Assembly: GCA_003671255.1 (NCBI GenBank) | Contig: QWPF01000015.1 | Location: forward strand, 3,458-41,087 | Origin: Planctomycetota bacterium | GTDB taxonomy: Bacteria; Planctomycetota; Planctomycetia; Gemmatales; Gemmataceae | DNA length: 37,630 nt | Reading direction: 5' to 3' | In this document: positions 16,499 to 24,831 of the stretch, one piece after another | Numbering within the stretch: the first letter of the stretch is position 1 | Layout: each line of letters starts with the position of its first letter | Program-made: the position numbers and the translations under genes | The notes under the pieces: generated by a model | Told to the model about the DNA's origin: nothing | The model's database searches: none | The model's input: only the letters and a program-made list of their open reading frames with translations

Positions 16499-16508
16499 GG
16501 AAAATGAA

Positions 16509-17504
16509 ATGCAAGCCGCCTACATCAACAAGCCTGGACTCTACAACGAAATCATCGTGGGGGAAATGCCCACACCACAACCCATGCAGGATGAATATCT
16601 GATCCGAATCAAAGCCATCGCTCTTAATCCCATTGATATGTATATTCGCGCAGGCACCATCGCAATGCCTTTACCCAAACAGTTTATATCGGGATGCGAC
16701 TTTGCAGGTGTGGTCGAAAGCGTAGGGGAAAATTGCTCCCGCTTCAAAGAGGGGGATCGGGTCTGGGGTTCCAACCAAGGACTTTTAGGTAGACAAGGCA
16801 CCAGCGCAGAATTTGCAGCCATCAAGGAAGATTGGCTCTATCCTTCTCCCGAAGGCGTTGATGATCAGCAATTAGCTGCAACCTCTTTGGTCGGGATCAC
16901 CGCCCATCTTGGACTATTCCGCAATGTAAATCTAAAAGCAGGCGAAACGATTTTTGTCAATGGTGGCACAGGGGGCGTAGGCAGCATGGTGGTACAAATG
17001 GCGAAGGCCATCGGTGCAAAAGTTATCACCACGGTGGGTTCAAGTGCCAAGGAAGAATTGTGTAGAAGTTGGGGTGCAGACAAAGTCATCAATTACAAAA
17101 CTGATGATATCCCCAAAGAAGTGAAGGATTACACCAGCAATCAAGGGGTGAATGTTTGGTTCGAAACCCAAAGGGAACCCGACTTTTTTAAAATAGTAGA
17201 ACTGATGGCTGCCCGTGGTAGAATTATCATCATGGCAGGAAGAACCGCACAGCCTTTATTTCCAGTAGGCCCTTTTTATGTCAAAGGCCTTACTCTTACT
17301 GGCTTTGCAATGTTTAATGCAACCCCCGATGAGCAAAGGCGCTGTGCCAATGATATCAACGCATGGTTGGCATCCGGAAAACTTAGATCTCATATCGGAG
17401 CTGCTTTCCCTTTGTCCAAGGCTGCAGAGGCACATAAAATTTTAGAAGAAAACACACTCAAAGGGGCGGGCACTCTTTCAGGTAAAGTCATTCTGCTTCC
17501 CTAG
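16509..17504 (+). CDS. Zinc-less NADPH:quinone oxidoreductase (MDR superfamily)
   Basis: 331 residues, standard length. It belongs to the medium-chain dehydrogenase/reductase superfamily, quinone oxidoreductase branch. The N-terminal GroES-like domain contains SGCDFAGVVESVG (about 61-73), and the nucleotide-binding motif is NGGTGGVGSMVVQMAK (151-166). The usual zinc cysteines of alcohol dehydrogenases are missing, as expected for this branch. It reduces quinones or other enones with NADPH in the cytosol. The HD-GYP gene follows after eight bases, suggesting co-transcription. Three quarters of an inverted repeat lies between it and the upstream gene, possibly regulatory. Confidence 0.9.
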   Translation: MQAAYINKPGLYNEIIVGEMPTPQPMQDEYLIRIKAIALNPIDMYIRAGTIAMPLPKQFISGCDFAGVVESVGENCSRFKEGDRVWGSNQGLLGRQGTSAEFAAIKEDWLYPSPEGVDDQQLAATSLVGITAHLGLFRNVNLKAGETIFVNGGTGGVGSMVVQMAKAIGAKVITTVGSSAKEELCRSWGADKVINYKTDDIPKEVKDYTSNQGVNVWFETQREPDFFKIVELMAARGRIIIMAGRTAQPLFPVGPFYVKGLTLTGFAMFNATPDEQRRCANDINAWLASGKLRSHIGAAFPLSKAAEAHKILEENTLKGAGTLSGKVILLP

Positions 17505-17512
17505 GCGACCCT

Positions 17513-19039
17513 ATGAAAACATCGACCTTGATACTGCGTGGCGTAAACAAACCTATTAAAGATAAGTCTTGGAGCCTTTCAGAATCTACCTTTGTAGGCA
17601 GAGACAAAACCCTTAAAATATTCATAGATGATAACTCGGTAAGTAGAAAACATGCTGAAATAACTCTAACGATTGATGGATGGATGGTATGCGATCTGGA
17701 CAGTACCAATGGCACCTTTATCAATGGCAAGAAACTCTCAGGGAAATCTTATTCCATTCTGTCCAACGACATCGTGCAATTTGGTGAAATTGGATTGGTC
17801 GTCGAGTCTATACACGATCTGCCTCCTACAAAATCCAAAGAAGAAGCTGTCACCGATGATTTTAACATCGAATCGGTATACAGTTCTAATTGGGATGAAG
17901 CACTGCAAAGCATTGGGGTCTTGGGCAATCGAACTCCAAAGGCGGGCGAGAATTTCTTCGCCCTTCTCCGGGCAGGGCACTATCTCGCCAATGTTGATCA
18001 ACAAGATCAATTGCTCAAGAATATTCTAGCTGACACCGTTGCGGTGCTTGATGCCCAACGAGGTGCAATCGCTCTGGTTTCCCCTAGCACCAACAAGCTT
18101 GAACTCAAAGCCATCGACACAGGAATTGAAACTAATGCAAAAACAACCAACCTGCGCATTCCCTACAGTGCCACCATTGCTCAAAGATGCATGGCAAAGG
18201 GAGAATCCATTCTTTATAAAAACTCAGAGGATTCGAAAAACATTGATGGACCAATAGGCAGCATTTCGGAAGGAGTGATGGAATCGATTATTTGCGTGGT
18301 GCTGCGTACTCCTAGGAAGCAACTTGGAATCCTGCATCTCGATCGCGGCCCCTGGCAACCCAACTTCACCAAAGATGATCTTAAACTTGCAGATGCGCTT
18401 GCTGCGCATGTTTCTTCCGGCATTGAATGCGCCATGCTTATTGATAAACAACGCACTCTATTTTTAAACACCATCACCATTCTGGCCCAGGCTGTGGAAC
18501 TGCGGGACCTTTATACCGGTGGGCATACCCATCGGGTTACTTCAATTGCAATGCTGCTTGCCAAAGAGGCAAAGATAGATGCGGATGAGATTGAAAAAAT
18601 TCGGACGGGAACTCCGCTTCACGACATCGGGAAAATCGGCATCGATGATGCAATCCTGCGCAAACCCAGCAAACTCACCCTCGAAGAATCAGAAATCATG
18701 AAACAGCATACCACCAAGGGTGCTGCCATCATCACGCTGGTTCCCGACCTTATTGAAATTATTCCCATCGTAAGATCACATCACGAAAGATGGGATGGTA
18801 AAGGCTACCCCGATGGATTGAAGGGCGAGGCAAACCCTCGTATTGCCAGGGTGGTTGCCATCGCTGATGCCATGGATGCCATGGTTTCGGATCGCCCTTA
18901 TCGCAAGGGGTTATCGCTCGAAAAAGCGTACGAAGAAATATTGAAAGGCAAGGGTACCCAGTTTGATCCGACTCTTGTGGATGTGTTTCTTCAGATGCGC
19001 CACTTGCTTGCAAACTATCCTAAAATTCCAGAAGCTTGA
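17513..19039 (+). CDS. FHA-GAF-HD-GYP signalling protein (predicted c-di-GMP phosphodiesterase)
   Basis: 508 residues. Domains: FHA (about 25-95: FVGRDKTL, S-V-S-R-K-H-A-E at 42-49, D-S-T-N-G-T-F-I-N-G at 63-72, so a phosphothreonine-binding module with all key residues), GAF (about 150-305), and HD-GYP (about 320-495). The HD-GYP motifs are complete: H338/H340 region, H370-D371-I-G-K, R-S-H-H-E-R-W-D-G-K-G-Y-P-D-G-L at 421-436 and ADAMDAM. This predicts hydrolysis of cyclic di-GMP, gated by a phosphoprotein (FHA) and by a ligand or redox signal (GAF). It is cytosolic and shares an operon with the quinone oxidoreductase. No GGDEF partner is visible in the window. Confidence 0.93.
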   Translation: MKTSTLILRGVNKPIKDKSWSLSESTFVGRDKTLKIFIDDNSVSRKHAEITLTIDGWMVCDLDSTNGTFINGKKLSGKSYSILSNDIVQFGEIGLVVESIHDLPPTKSKEEAVTDDFNIESVYSSNWDEALQSIGVLGNRTPKAGENFFALLRAGHYLANVDQQDQLLKNILADTVAVLDAQRGAIALVSPSTNKLELKAIDTGIETNAKTTNLRIPYSATIAQRCMAKGESILYKNSEDSKNIDGPIGSISEGVMESIICVVLRTPRKQLGILHLDRGPWQPNFTKDDLKLADALAAHVSSGIECAMLIDKQRTLFLNTITILAQAVELRDLYTGGHTHRVTSIAMLLAKEAKIDADEIEKIRTGTPLHDIGKIGIDDAILRKPSKLTLEESEIMKQHTTKGAAIITLVPDLIEIIPIVRSHHERWDGKGYPDGLKGEANPRIARVVAIADAMDAMVSDRPYRKGLSLEKAYEEILKGKGTQFDPTLVDVFLQMRHLLANYPKIPEA

Positions 19040-19050
19040 TCCATCAAAGC

Positions 19051-19485
19051 TTAAATCTGATAGCTAGAAACATTTTCTGCGTTAGCTCTGCGTAGTATCT
19101 CTGCGAGGGATAATTTTTCAAGAATACGAAGCTGCTCGGTATGCACTTGTTTCCAAGTTTTCGAAAGTGCATTAACAATCGAAGATGATGTCTGGAAGTT
19201 GGTGTCTTCGGGGGCAGCAAGAGCACGATCATCCACCGCACGAATCACATCAGCAATGCTGATATTCTCGGGCTTGCGTGCTAGATTATAACCACCCGAT
19301 GCGCCTCGTACGCTTTTCACCAATCCCGAAGTTTTCAACTGCAACAAGATCTGTACTAAAAATCGCTGCGGTATCTGATGCGTATCAGCTATCGCTTTGA
19401 TGCGGGTTGGTTGCGTTGCATCCATGGTTGCAGCAAGTTCAAGCATTGCAAGGCAGGCATAGTCGGCTTTGGCAGACAATCGCAT
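19051..19485 (-). CDS. Rrf2-family transcriptional regulator
   Basis: 144 residues. Winged helix typical of Rrf2: opening MRLSAKADYACLAMLELA, recognition helix QIPQRFLVQILLQLKTSGLVKSVRG and the ASGGYNLAR wing. The three cysteines that hold an Fe-S cluster in IscR or RsrR/NsrR types are absent; the only Cys is C11. That resembles CymR-type members, which control cysteine and sulfur metabolism together with CysK in Firmicutes. It is the last gene of the run that contains cysH and the sulfurtransferases, 66 bases after cysH, which supports a sulfur-related role by context. The target operator is not known. Confidence 0.88.
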   Translation of the reverse strand: MRLSAKADYACLAMLELAATMDATQPTRIKAIADTHQIPQRFLVQILLQLKTSGLVKSVRGASGGYNLARKPENISIADVIRAVDDRALAAPEDTNFQTSSSIVNALSKTWKQVHTEQLRILEKLSLAEILRRANAENVSSYQI

Positions 19486-19551
19486 CTTTGCAACATCCTT
19501 CTAAGTAAATCTTGGGATTAATACAACTCTAAGAGATCAAATGCTGATCTT

Positions 19552-20277
19552 TTAAATACCGCTTCCTTCTTGATGCTCGATCACATGAAGGCCGCACTCT
19601 TTTTTGTGAGAGCCAGCCCAACGCCCACTGCGCTCATCTTCGCCTTCCTTCACCTGCTGGGTGCAAGGCCAGCAACCAATGCTTGGGTAACCCTGATCAT
19701 GCAGAGGATTGTAAGGCACCTCGTTTTTAACGATGAAGTCCCAGACATCTTTTTTGTTCCAACGCAATAATGGATTGATTTTCACCAAGTTGAACTTGGC
19801 ATCCCACTGGACTACGCCAGCCCCTGCACGATGCGATGTTTGGTCAGCACGAATCGCACTAAGCCATGCATCATAACCTGCAACCGCCCTACGCAAAGGC
19901 AACACCTTGCGATCAAAGCAACATTGGTCGGGTCTGTGCCTATAGAGTGGCCCGCCATGCTCTTTCTGATATTCTTCGATCGTCAGTTCGGGTCGAACAT
20001 ATTCCACTTCGATGTTATAGCGTTGTTTGATTTTTTCGCGCAGGGCAAGCGTTTCCTGAAACTGATAGCCTGTTTCTAAGTTGAACACCCGTACCTTGGG
20101 TTCGATTTCAGCAAGCATATGAATGATGCAGCAACCCTCTGCGCCAAAGGCTGTCGCCATCGTTAACTTCGGGAAAAAGTTTTTGACCGCATAACGCAGA
20201 ATATCCTGAGGCGTCGCTGTTTCCAACGAAGCACAGGCTTCATTCAACTGCTGTTCTGTCCATTGAATCAATGCCAT
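19552..20277 (-). CDS. cysH: Adenylyl-sulfate (APS) reductase, Fe-S type
   Basis: 241 residues. Reduces activated sulfate to sulfite using thioredoxin or glutaredoxin in assimilatory sulfate reduction. Evidence: the PP-loop-like AFGAEGCCIIHML region (43-55), ETGYQFQETL (68-77), and the cysteine pairs CC at 119-120 and C202-x2-C205 that bind a [4Fe-4S] cluster, which marks the APS-reducing (plant/Pseudomonas/Bacillus-like) form rather than the cluster-free E. coli PAPS reductase. The catalytic Cys is C228 in KKECGLH. It lies 141 bases after the rhodanese gene, room enough for its own promoter, and is followed by the Rrf2 regulator. No sulfite reductase or ATP sulfurylase gene is in the window. 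Confidence 0.94.
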   Translation of the reverse strand: MALIQWTEQQLNEACASLETATPQDILRYAVKNFFPKLTMATAFGAEGCCIIHMLAEIEPKVRVFNLETGYQFQETLALREKIKQRYNIEVEYVRPELTIEEYQKEHGGPLYRHRPDQCCFDRKVLPLRRAVAGYDAWLSAIRADQTSHRAGAGVVQWDAKFNLVKINPLLRWNKKDVWDFIVKNEVPYNPLHDQGYPSIGCWPCTQQVKEGEDERSGRWAGSHKKECGLHVIEHQEGSGI

Positions 20278-20418
20278 GAGGACAACCCATTATGCATTAA
20301 AGTAATCAGCACATACTATGTTTATCAAAAAGGTGATGTTAAGTACAAGAGGGAGATCCGAGGCAGAGGCAAATAACCTAACTAATAAGGGTAAAAGCGA
20401 GGTAAAAGAATCTTCAAT

Positions 20419-20988
20419 TTAACTGTGGTTGGTTGTAGTTTTAGGCAGAGAGCAGCTTGGATTGTTGGCAATTCGGTTCCAGGGCATTTTCGCAAGCATC
20501 ATTCCCATGCCGCAAGTATCTGTAACTCCTGCAAACATTAAACCACATCCCACAAAGGTGGAAAGAAAGCCCAATCTTGGATCAACAAAAAATCCGAGCA
20601 AGCTACCAAGAGCCACCAAAAAACCAGCAGCAATGCGCACTTGCCTTTCCAAAGACATGACCTTTTTACCATGGGTGATGGGTAAGCCTGCCTGAGCACA
20701 CGCAAGCGTACCTCCTTGAATGTTAAAAACATTGGCGCACCCCGAAGCAAGAAGAGTTTCGCATGCTTTCTTGCCACGCGAACCACTTCTGCACACCACA
20801 TAAACAGGGTCGGTACCCTTGAATTTTTCTTCTACTAATTTTGGAATGAGGGTATCCAATGGAACAAGGTTTGCAAAAGAAATATGCATCTCTTGAAACT
20901 CTACCGCAGTGCGCACATCAATCAAATTAATAGGGCCCGCATTTTTTCGTTCCATCAGCTCTGCAGGGGTAATCTCGATGACACTCAT
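20419..20988 (-). CDS. Rhodanese with DUF2892 membrane domain (YgaP-like)
   Basis: 189 residues. The N-terminal rhodanese domain (1-100) has the active-site loop V-C66-R-S-G-S-R-G. The second part is hydrophobic (about 110-155) with the DUF2892 layout (LGSLLGFFVDPRLGFLSTFVGCGLMFAG), then TDTCGMGMMLAKMPWN. This is the architecture of E. coli YgaP, a membrane rhodanese that moves sulfane sulfur. Here the sulfurtransferase domain should face the cytosol. It lies 23 bases after the CoA-disulfide-reductase-like gene, so the two are co-transcribed, and together they link persulfide production to transfer. Confidence 0.92.
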   Translation of the reverse strand: MSVIEITPAELMERKNAGPINLIDVRTAVEFQEMHISFANLVPLDTLIPKLVEEKFKGTDPVYVVCRSGSRGKKACETLLASGCANVFNIQGGTLACAQAGLPITHGKKVMSLERQVRIAAGFLVALGSLLGFFVDPRLGFLSTFVGCGLMFAGVTDTCGMGMMLAKMPWNRIANNPSCSLPKTTTNHS

Positions 20989-21011
20989 GACATTCCTTTT
21001 GTTAAAAGCAA

Positions 21012-22679
21012 TTATTTACTAATGCCCGTAGCGGCACTGTAAGTTTTGTATGCACCACTAAGATTGCAACACTTGTAACCATGCTGCGAAAGAATTCTGC
21101 AGGCGTTATAAGAACGCTGGCCCGATTGGCAGTAAACAATCCAATCGGTTGAAAGATCAATCTCATTCAGGCGGGCGCGAAGTTGCCCAAGCGAAATATT
21201 TAAAGCTCCCGGAATCATTCCAGCTTCAAACTCTTTAGGCTCGCGAACATCCAACAGTTTTGAACCTCGTTGAACTCTAGCTTCTACCTCGCTCCAATGA
21301 ATAATCTCAACCAGATGATTCATATTGTTTTGAATAACCATGCCTGCAAGGTTAACGGGATCCTTGGCACTTCCAAAGGGCGGGGCATAGCATAGTTCGT
21401 AATCAACCAGATCATCCATGGTGCCCCCATGATGAATGGAAGCAGCAATAACATCAATGCGTTTATCTGCACCATCTTTGCCTACAGCTTGTGCGCCAAG
21501 GATTTTCCCATCTTTGGGCGAGAATAAAACCTTCAACGAAATAGGATGGGCACCAGGATAATAACCCGCATGAGAATTTGGATGTAGATAAACCGTTTTG
21601 AAAGTAATCCCTGCTTTAGAAAGAGTCTTGGCATTGGCACCCGTGCAAGCAGTAGTGTAATCAAAGATGCGCAATATTGCGGTTCCCAAGGTGCCCCGAT
21701 ACCGAGTGGGCCTTCCCGCAATGTTATCTGCAACAATCCTTCCCTGTCTGTTTGCGGGGCCTGCCAACGGCACCTGAGTTTGATTTCGTGTGATGGGATC
21801 GGTCACTTCAATTGCATCGCCAATCGCATAAATACAAGGGTCTGAAGTACAAAGATAATCATTCACCTTGATTGCACCGCGGGCATTCACCTCCAACTTC
21901 GCATCGCTTGCAAGATGCGACTCAGGCTTTACACCAATACCCAAAATCACCACATCAGCCTCAATACTCGAGCCATCATCAAGTACTACTTTCAACGCCT
22001 TGCTATTCGAAGAAGCGTCCTCAAATCGAACCACTTGGCGATTAAGACGCAAATCGATTCCCTTGGCAATAAGCTCTTCATGAATCGGGGTAATCATTTC
22101 GGGGTCGAACGGATCAAGCACTTGGCCAGAGCGCTGAATTAAAGCAACTTCGAGGCCCCGTATTTTAAGTTGCTCTGCCATCTCAAGGCCAATAAATCCA
22201 CCGCCCACCACCACTGCTTTTTTCCCTTGCTGATTTTGAACCCAGTTATGAATGCGATCAGTATCAACGAGATTGCGCAGAGAAAAAATGCCAGGCTTTT
22301 CTATCCCGGGTATGGGGGGAATTATTGGCGCAGCTCCAGGCGCTAAGATCAGCGTATCATAAGCTTCTTCATAGATGACGTTGGTTTGTAGATTACGGAC
22401 TTGGATTACTTTTTTATCTCGAAGAATCGCTATCACTTCAAATCGAACCCGAACATCTAGATTAAGGTTGGCAGCAAGCTTTTGTGGCGTCTGAACCAGA
22501 AGCTTGCCACGCTCCTTGATTTCTCCACCGAGGTAATAAGGCAAACCGCAATTAGCAAAGGAAACATCTGGACCACGCTCGAAAAGAACGATGGTAGCAT
22601 TTTCATCTAACCTTCGAAGTCTAGCTGCAGCACTGGCACCACCCGCAACGCCACCTACGATAAGAATTCGCTTTGCCAT
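21012..22679 (-). CDS. CoA-disulfide reductase-like flavoprotein fused to rhodanese
   Basis: 555 residues. FAD-binding motif GGVAGGASAAARLRR (9-23), single redox cysteine C44 in SFANCGLPYY, NAD(P)H-binding motif VVGGGFIGLEMAE around 155-170, ATYAIGD-like segment CIYAIGDAIE for FAD, and a C-terminal rhodanese domain (about 450-550) with active site Y-C517-Q-S-G-Q-R-S. The C44 arrangement and fusion match the CoADR-rhodanese group (as in Bacillus CoADR-RHD and Shewanella Npsr), which reduces CoA disulfide, CoA persulfide or polysulfide. It is probably a cytosolic NAD(P)H-dependent persulfide/polysulfide reductase. First gene of the sulfur run, divergent from the ArsR gene across 102 bases. Confidence 0.93.
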   Translation of the reverse strand: MAKRILIVGGVAGGASAAARLRRLDENATIVLFERGPDVSFANCGLPYYLGGEIKERGKLLVQTPQKLAANLNLDVRVRFEVIAILRDKKVIQVRNLQTNVIYEEAYDTLILAPGAAPIIPPIPGIEKPGIFSLRNLVDTDRIHNWVQNQQGKKAVVVGGGFIGLEMAEQLKIRGLEVALIQRSGQVLDPFDPEMITPIHEELIAKGIDLRLNRQVVRFEDASSNSKALKVVLDDGSSIEADVVILGIGVKPESHLASDAKLEVNARGAIKVNDYLCTSDPCIYAIGDAIEVTDPITRNQTQVPLAGPANRQGRIVADNIAGRPTRYRGTLGTAILRIFDYTTACTGANAKTLSKAGITFKTVYLHPNSHAGYYPGAHPISLKVLFSPKDGKILGAQAVGKDGADKRIDVIAASIHHGGTMDDLVDYELCYAPPFGSAKDPVNLAGMVIQNNMNHLVEIIHWSEVEARVQRGSKLLDVREPKEFEAGMIPGALNISLGQLRARLNEIDLSTDWIVYCQSGQRSYNACRILSQHGYKCCNLSGAYKTYSAATGISK

Positions 22680-22741
22680 TCTGAAACTCCTTTTTCTTTT
22701 CCAACATTCATATCGACAAATGCCTAAACATTTATTAACAT

Positions 22742-22763
22742 AATATTGCTAATTAGTAATATT
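22742..22763. promoter_or_regulatory. 22-bp near-perfect palindrome, putative ArsR operator
   Basis: Arms AATATTGCTAA (22742-22752) and TTAGTAATATT (22753-22763) are mirror images with a single mismatch (G/T). AT-rich dyads of this size are typical binding sites for ArsR/SmtB dimers. It lies 18 bases upstream of the ArsR-family ATG and 62 bases from the divergent flavoprotein start, so a bound repressor could control both directions. Confidence 0.6.
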
Positions 22764-22781
22764 GTCAATGGGAGCATGATC

Positions 22782-23120
22782 ATGGCAAAGGTACTACTGA
22801 ATCAAGATCAATTGCAGGCGGTCGCAAAACTCTTCGAGTTGCTTGCTGAACCCTCCCGGCTTGATATCCTGCAAAATCTCAAGAAAAAACCCCTCTCTGT
22901 CGGGCAGATAGTTGATGCCACCAATGCCAAGCAATCCAACATTTCTAAACAGCTTGGCATACTTCACGATGCAGGGTTGTTAAAACGAGAACGCCAAGGC
23001 AACCTTATCTTCTACTCGATCGCAGACCCCATGATTTTTGATCTATGCGCCTTAGTGTGTGGCAAACTAAGAAAAGATGCACAATCGCAGCTCGCAATTG
23101 TTCAATCTTTGGCAAAGTAA
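22782..23120 (+). CDS. ArsR/SmtB-family regulator of the sulfur cluster
   Basis: 112 residues from the ATG at 22782, chosen because GGGAG (22770-22774) is seven bases away; upstream starts at 22776 and 22746 lack a site. Winged helix: EPSRLDILQNLKKKPLSVGQIVDATNAKQSNISKQLGILHDAGLLKRERQGNLIFYSI. The classical arsenic ELCVC motif of helix 3 is absent. The only cysteines are C89 and C93 in D-L-C-A-L-V-C-G-K-L of the last helix, a C-x3-C pair that could sense persulfide or metal. E. coli YgaV, a sulfide-responsive ArsR protein, controls the rhodanese YgaP; here the regulator faces a YgaP-like operon, so reactive-sulfur sensing is the leading idea. Confidence 0.88.
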   Translation: MAKVLLNQDQLQAVAKLFELLAEPSRLDILQNLKKKPLSVGQIVDATNAKQSNISKQLGILHDAGLLKRERQGNLIFYSIADPMIFDLCALVCGKLRKDAQSQLAIVQSLAK

Positions 23121-23252
23121 ACCCTTAAGTTGTTGCCGTATATAGACTTACAAAAAATAGCGTTGTTTGGTTCTGCGAAACTTTCGGGCGTTTGGGGATA
23201 AACCTGCACTATTTCGATTCAGAGTCGCTATAAACCGGTGATTCATAAGCAG

Positions 23253-23272
23253 TATTTATTTATAAATAAATA
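23253..23272. repeat. 20-bp perfect AT-only palindrome
   Basis: TATTTATTTATAAATAAATA is its own reverse complement. It lies in the 260-base gap between the ArsR gene and the lipoprotein gene, about 110 bases before the latter. It may be a weak terminator stem (no T-tract), a regulator site, or just an AT-rich accident. The rest of this gap shows no convincing gene. Confidence 0.4.
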
Positions 23273-23380
23273 AAAATATTTTAATTATTGCCTTTTCAAA
23301 CATAGCTAAAAAAACGATACTTAATAAAGACATTTCGTTAGTACGTAAACTGATTGACTTGAATGACTTAGGAGTTGGGC

Positions 23381-23818
23381 ATGTTTTTTTTAAAGAGCAA
23401 TATTAACCCTATTTTTATGTCTATTTTACCTATTGTAATGCTGGCGGGGTGTGGTTCTGAAGATAAACCTTCAACAATTACCACAGATCCCACGATTATT
23501 GCCTTAGATAAACTTGGCGGGGCTTATATCCGGGGCACCCCAAAAACCAAAGCTGAACTTCTCTCCATATTCAAATCATGTAATCACCCTAAAGAACTTC
23601 TTATCTCCCCGAGCGATGGGCAAGAATTCATCATCGTATATAGCGTAGAGCTAAAAGGCCTAAAAGTCACAGGCGCCCAACTCCCCATTGTTGCTTTTGA
23701 AAAAACCGGTAAAGATGGCAAACGCTATGCCCTAAGAGGTATGAATACCGTTGTGCAGCTTACCGAAGCCGAACTAAAATCTTCTGTTTTCCCAGAAGGC
23801 TATAAATTTCCTTTTTAA
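23381..23818 (+). CDS. Small lipoprotein of unknown family, upstream of a DUF1559 gene
   Basis: 145 residues from the ATG at 23381 (AGGAG seven bases upstream; a TTG at 23375 is less likely). The signal peptide ends in a lipobox, V-M-L-A-G-C, followed by G-S-E-D. The mature part has mixed alpha/beta patterning (PTIIALDKLGGAYIRG, EFIIVYSVELKGL, KDGKRYALRGM) and does not show the transthyretin-like V-x-G-x-V-T pattern of the other lipoproteins here. It resembles planctomycete short proteins that sit beside DUF1559 genes, but I do not recognise a family. It precedes the DUF1559 gene by 24 bases, the reverse of the order in the other modules. Confidence 0.8.
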   Translation: MFFLKSNINPIFMSILPIVMLAGCGSEDKPSTITTDPTIIALDKLGGAYIRGTPKTKAELLSIFKSCNHPKELLISPSDGQEFIIVYSVELKGLKVTGAQLPIVAFEKTGKDGKRYALRGMNTVVQLTEAELKSSVFPEGYKFPF

Positions 23819-23842
23819 TTTCTTTTTCTTTTGGAGACTGTT

Positions 23843-24748
23843 ATGAATGATTTTAAGCAAAGAAAGGGGTTCACTCTTATTGAACTCTTGGTAGTGATTG
23901 CAATCATTGCCATATTGATTGGATTACTTCTGCCTGCGGTGCAAAAAGTGCGGGAAGCTTCGAATCGATTAAGTTGTAGCAACAACTTAAAGCAAGTTGG
24001 CTTGGCTTTTCAAATGCATCACGACCAATTCGGTGCGTTCCCATCCGGTGGGCTAAATTGGAATTCGGACCGCACCATGAATGGTGGTGCCCCCGCTGAT
24101 TATCAAACCCAGGCTTGGGGTTGGGCATACCAAATCCTCCCCTATCTGGAACAAAAAGCCCTGTGGGAACATCCTAGTAGCGCAACTGTAGCAGGAACCT
24201 CTTTAAAGGTATTTCGTTGCCCTTCTCTTCGCGGACCCACCAAATTTCCTTACACACAATCCGCACCCACTGGCGATCGGGCCCAAATGGATTATGTAGG
24301 CAATGGTGGATCCTGGGGAAGCTTTGATCCCAATGGGGGAAATGCTTTTGATGGTCCCATTGCTGCATCAGGTAAAAGAAAAATCACCATTTCCCGCATC
24401 AAGGATGGCACCTCAAGCACCCTTCTTATTGGGGAAAAATATCTTAATATTAAAACAGCCAACACTTCTCCGGATTGTAATGATGATCAAGGTTGGGTTG
24501 ATGGTTGGGATAACGACACGATTTGCTGGGCCCGTGGCACTAGTAGTACCGGCGTCGTGATCACCCCCCAACCCGTCGGAAGTGTAGGCGGTTGTGGCGG
24601 ATTCTTTGGTACCATCCATCCTGCCATTACCACCGTTTTTTGCGATGGATCCGTTCATAGCATCACCCTTGGAATCAGCCCCAACACCTGGCTTTACCTT
24701 TCAGGAATTGACGAAGGTGGCGTAGTGAACGGCAACGAATTCAACTAA
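23843..24748 (+). CDS. DUF1559 pseudopilin-like protein (copy 2)
   Basis: 301 residues from ATG 23843 (GGAG seven bases upstream; the in-frame TTG at 23831 is unsupported). The prepilin-like head is MNDFKQRKG, then F-T-L-I-E and the [20 protein letters not shown] helix. The C-terminal motif is H-P-A-I-T-T-V-F-C-D-G-S-V (H-x8-DG). It has internal Cys-rich and Gly-rich stretches (VGGCGGFFG). It probably forms a pilin-like or surface assembly; function unproven. Paired with the lipoprotein gene just upstream and followed by a strong terminator. Confidence 0.92.
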   Translation: MNDFKQRKGFTLIELLVVIAIIAILIGLLLPAVQKVREASNRLSCSNNLKQVGLAFQMHHDQFGAFPSGGLNWNSDRTMNGGAPADYQTQAWGWAYQILPYLEQKALWEHPSSATVAGTSLKVFRCPSLRGPTKFPYTQSAPTGDRAQMDYVGNGGSWGSFDPNGGNAFDGPIAASGKRKITISRIKDGTSSTLLIGEKYLNIKTANTSPDCNDDQGWVDGWDNDTICWARGTSSTGVVITPQPVGSVGGCGGFFGTIHPAITTVFCDGSVHSITLGISPNTWLYLSGIDEGGVVNGNEFN

Positions 24749-24766
24749 ACGCTTATCCCAAAAAGT

Positions 24767-24803
24767 AAAGGAAGAGGTGCATTACAACACCTCTTCCTTT
24801 TTT
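24767..24803. terminator. Strong bidirectional terminator
   Basis: Perfect 13-base arms AAAGGAAGAGGTG (24767-24779) and CACCTCTTCCTTT (24788-24800), 8-base loop, T-run to the right and A-run to the left. It lies between the DUF1559 gene and the convergent dehydrogenase gene. Confidence 0.88.
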
Positions 24804-24831
24804 TAATATTTAAACTTGTAGAACTATTGCA

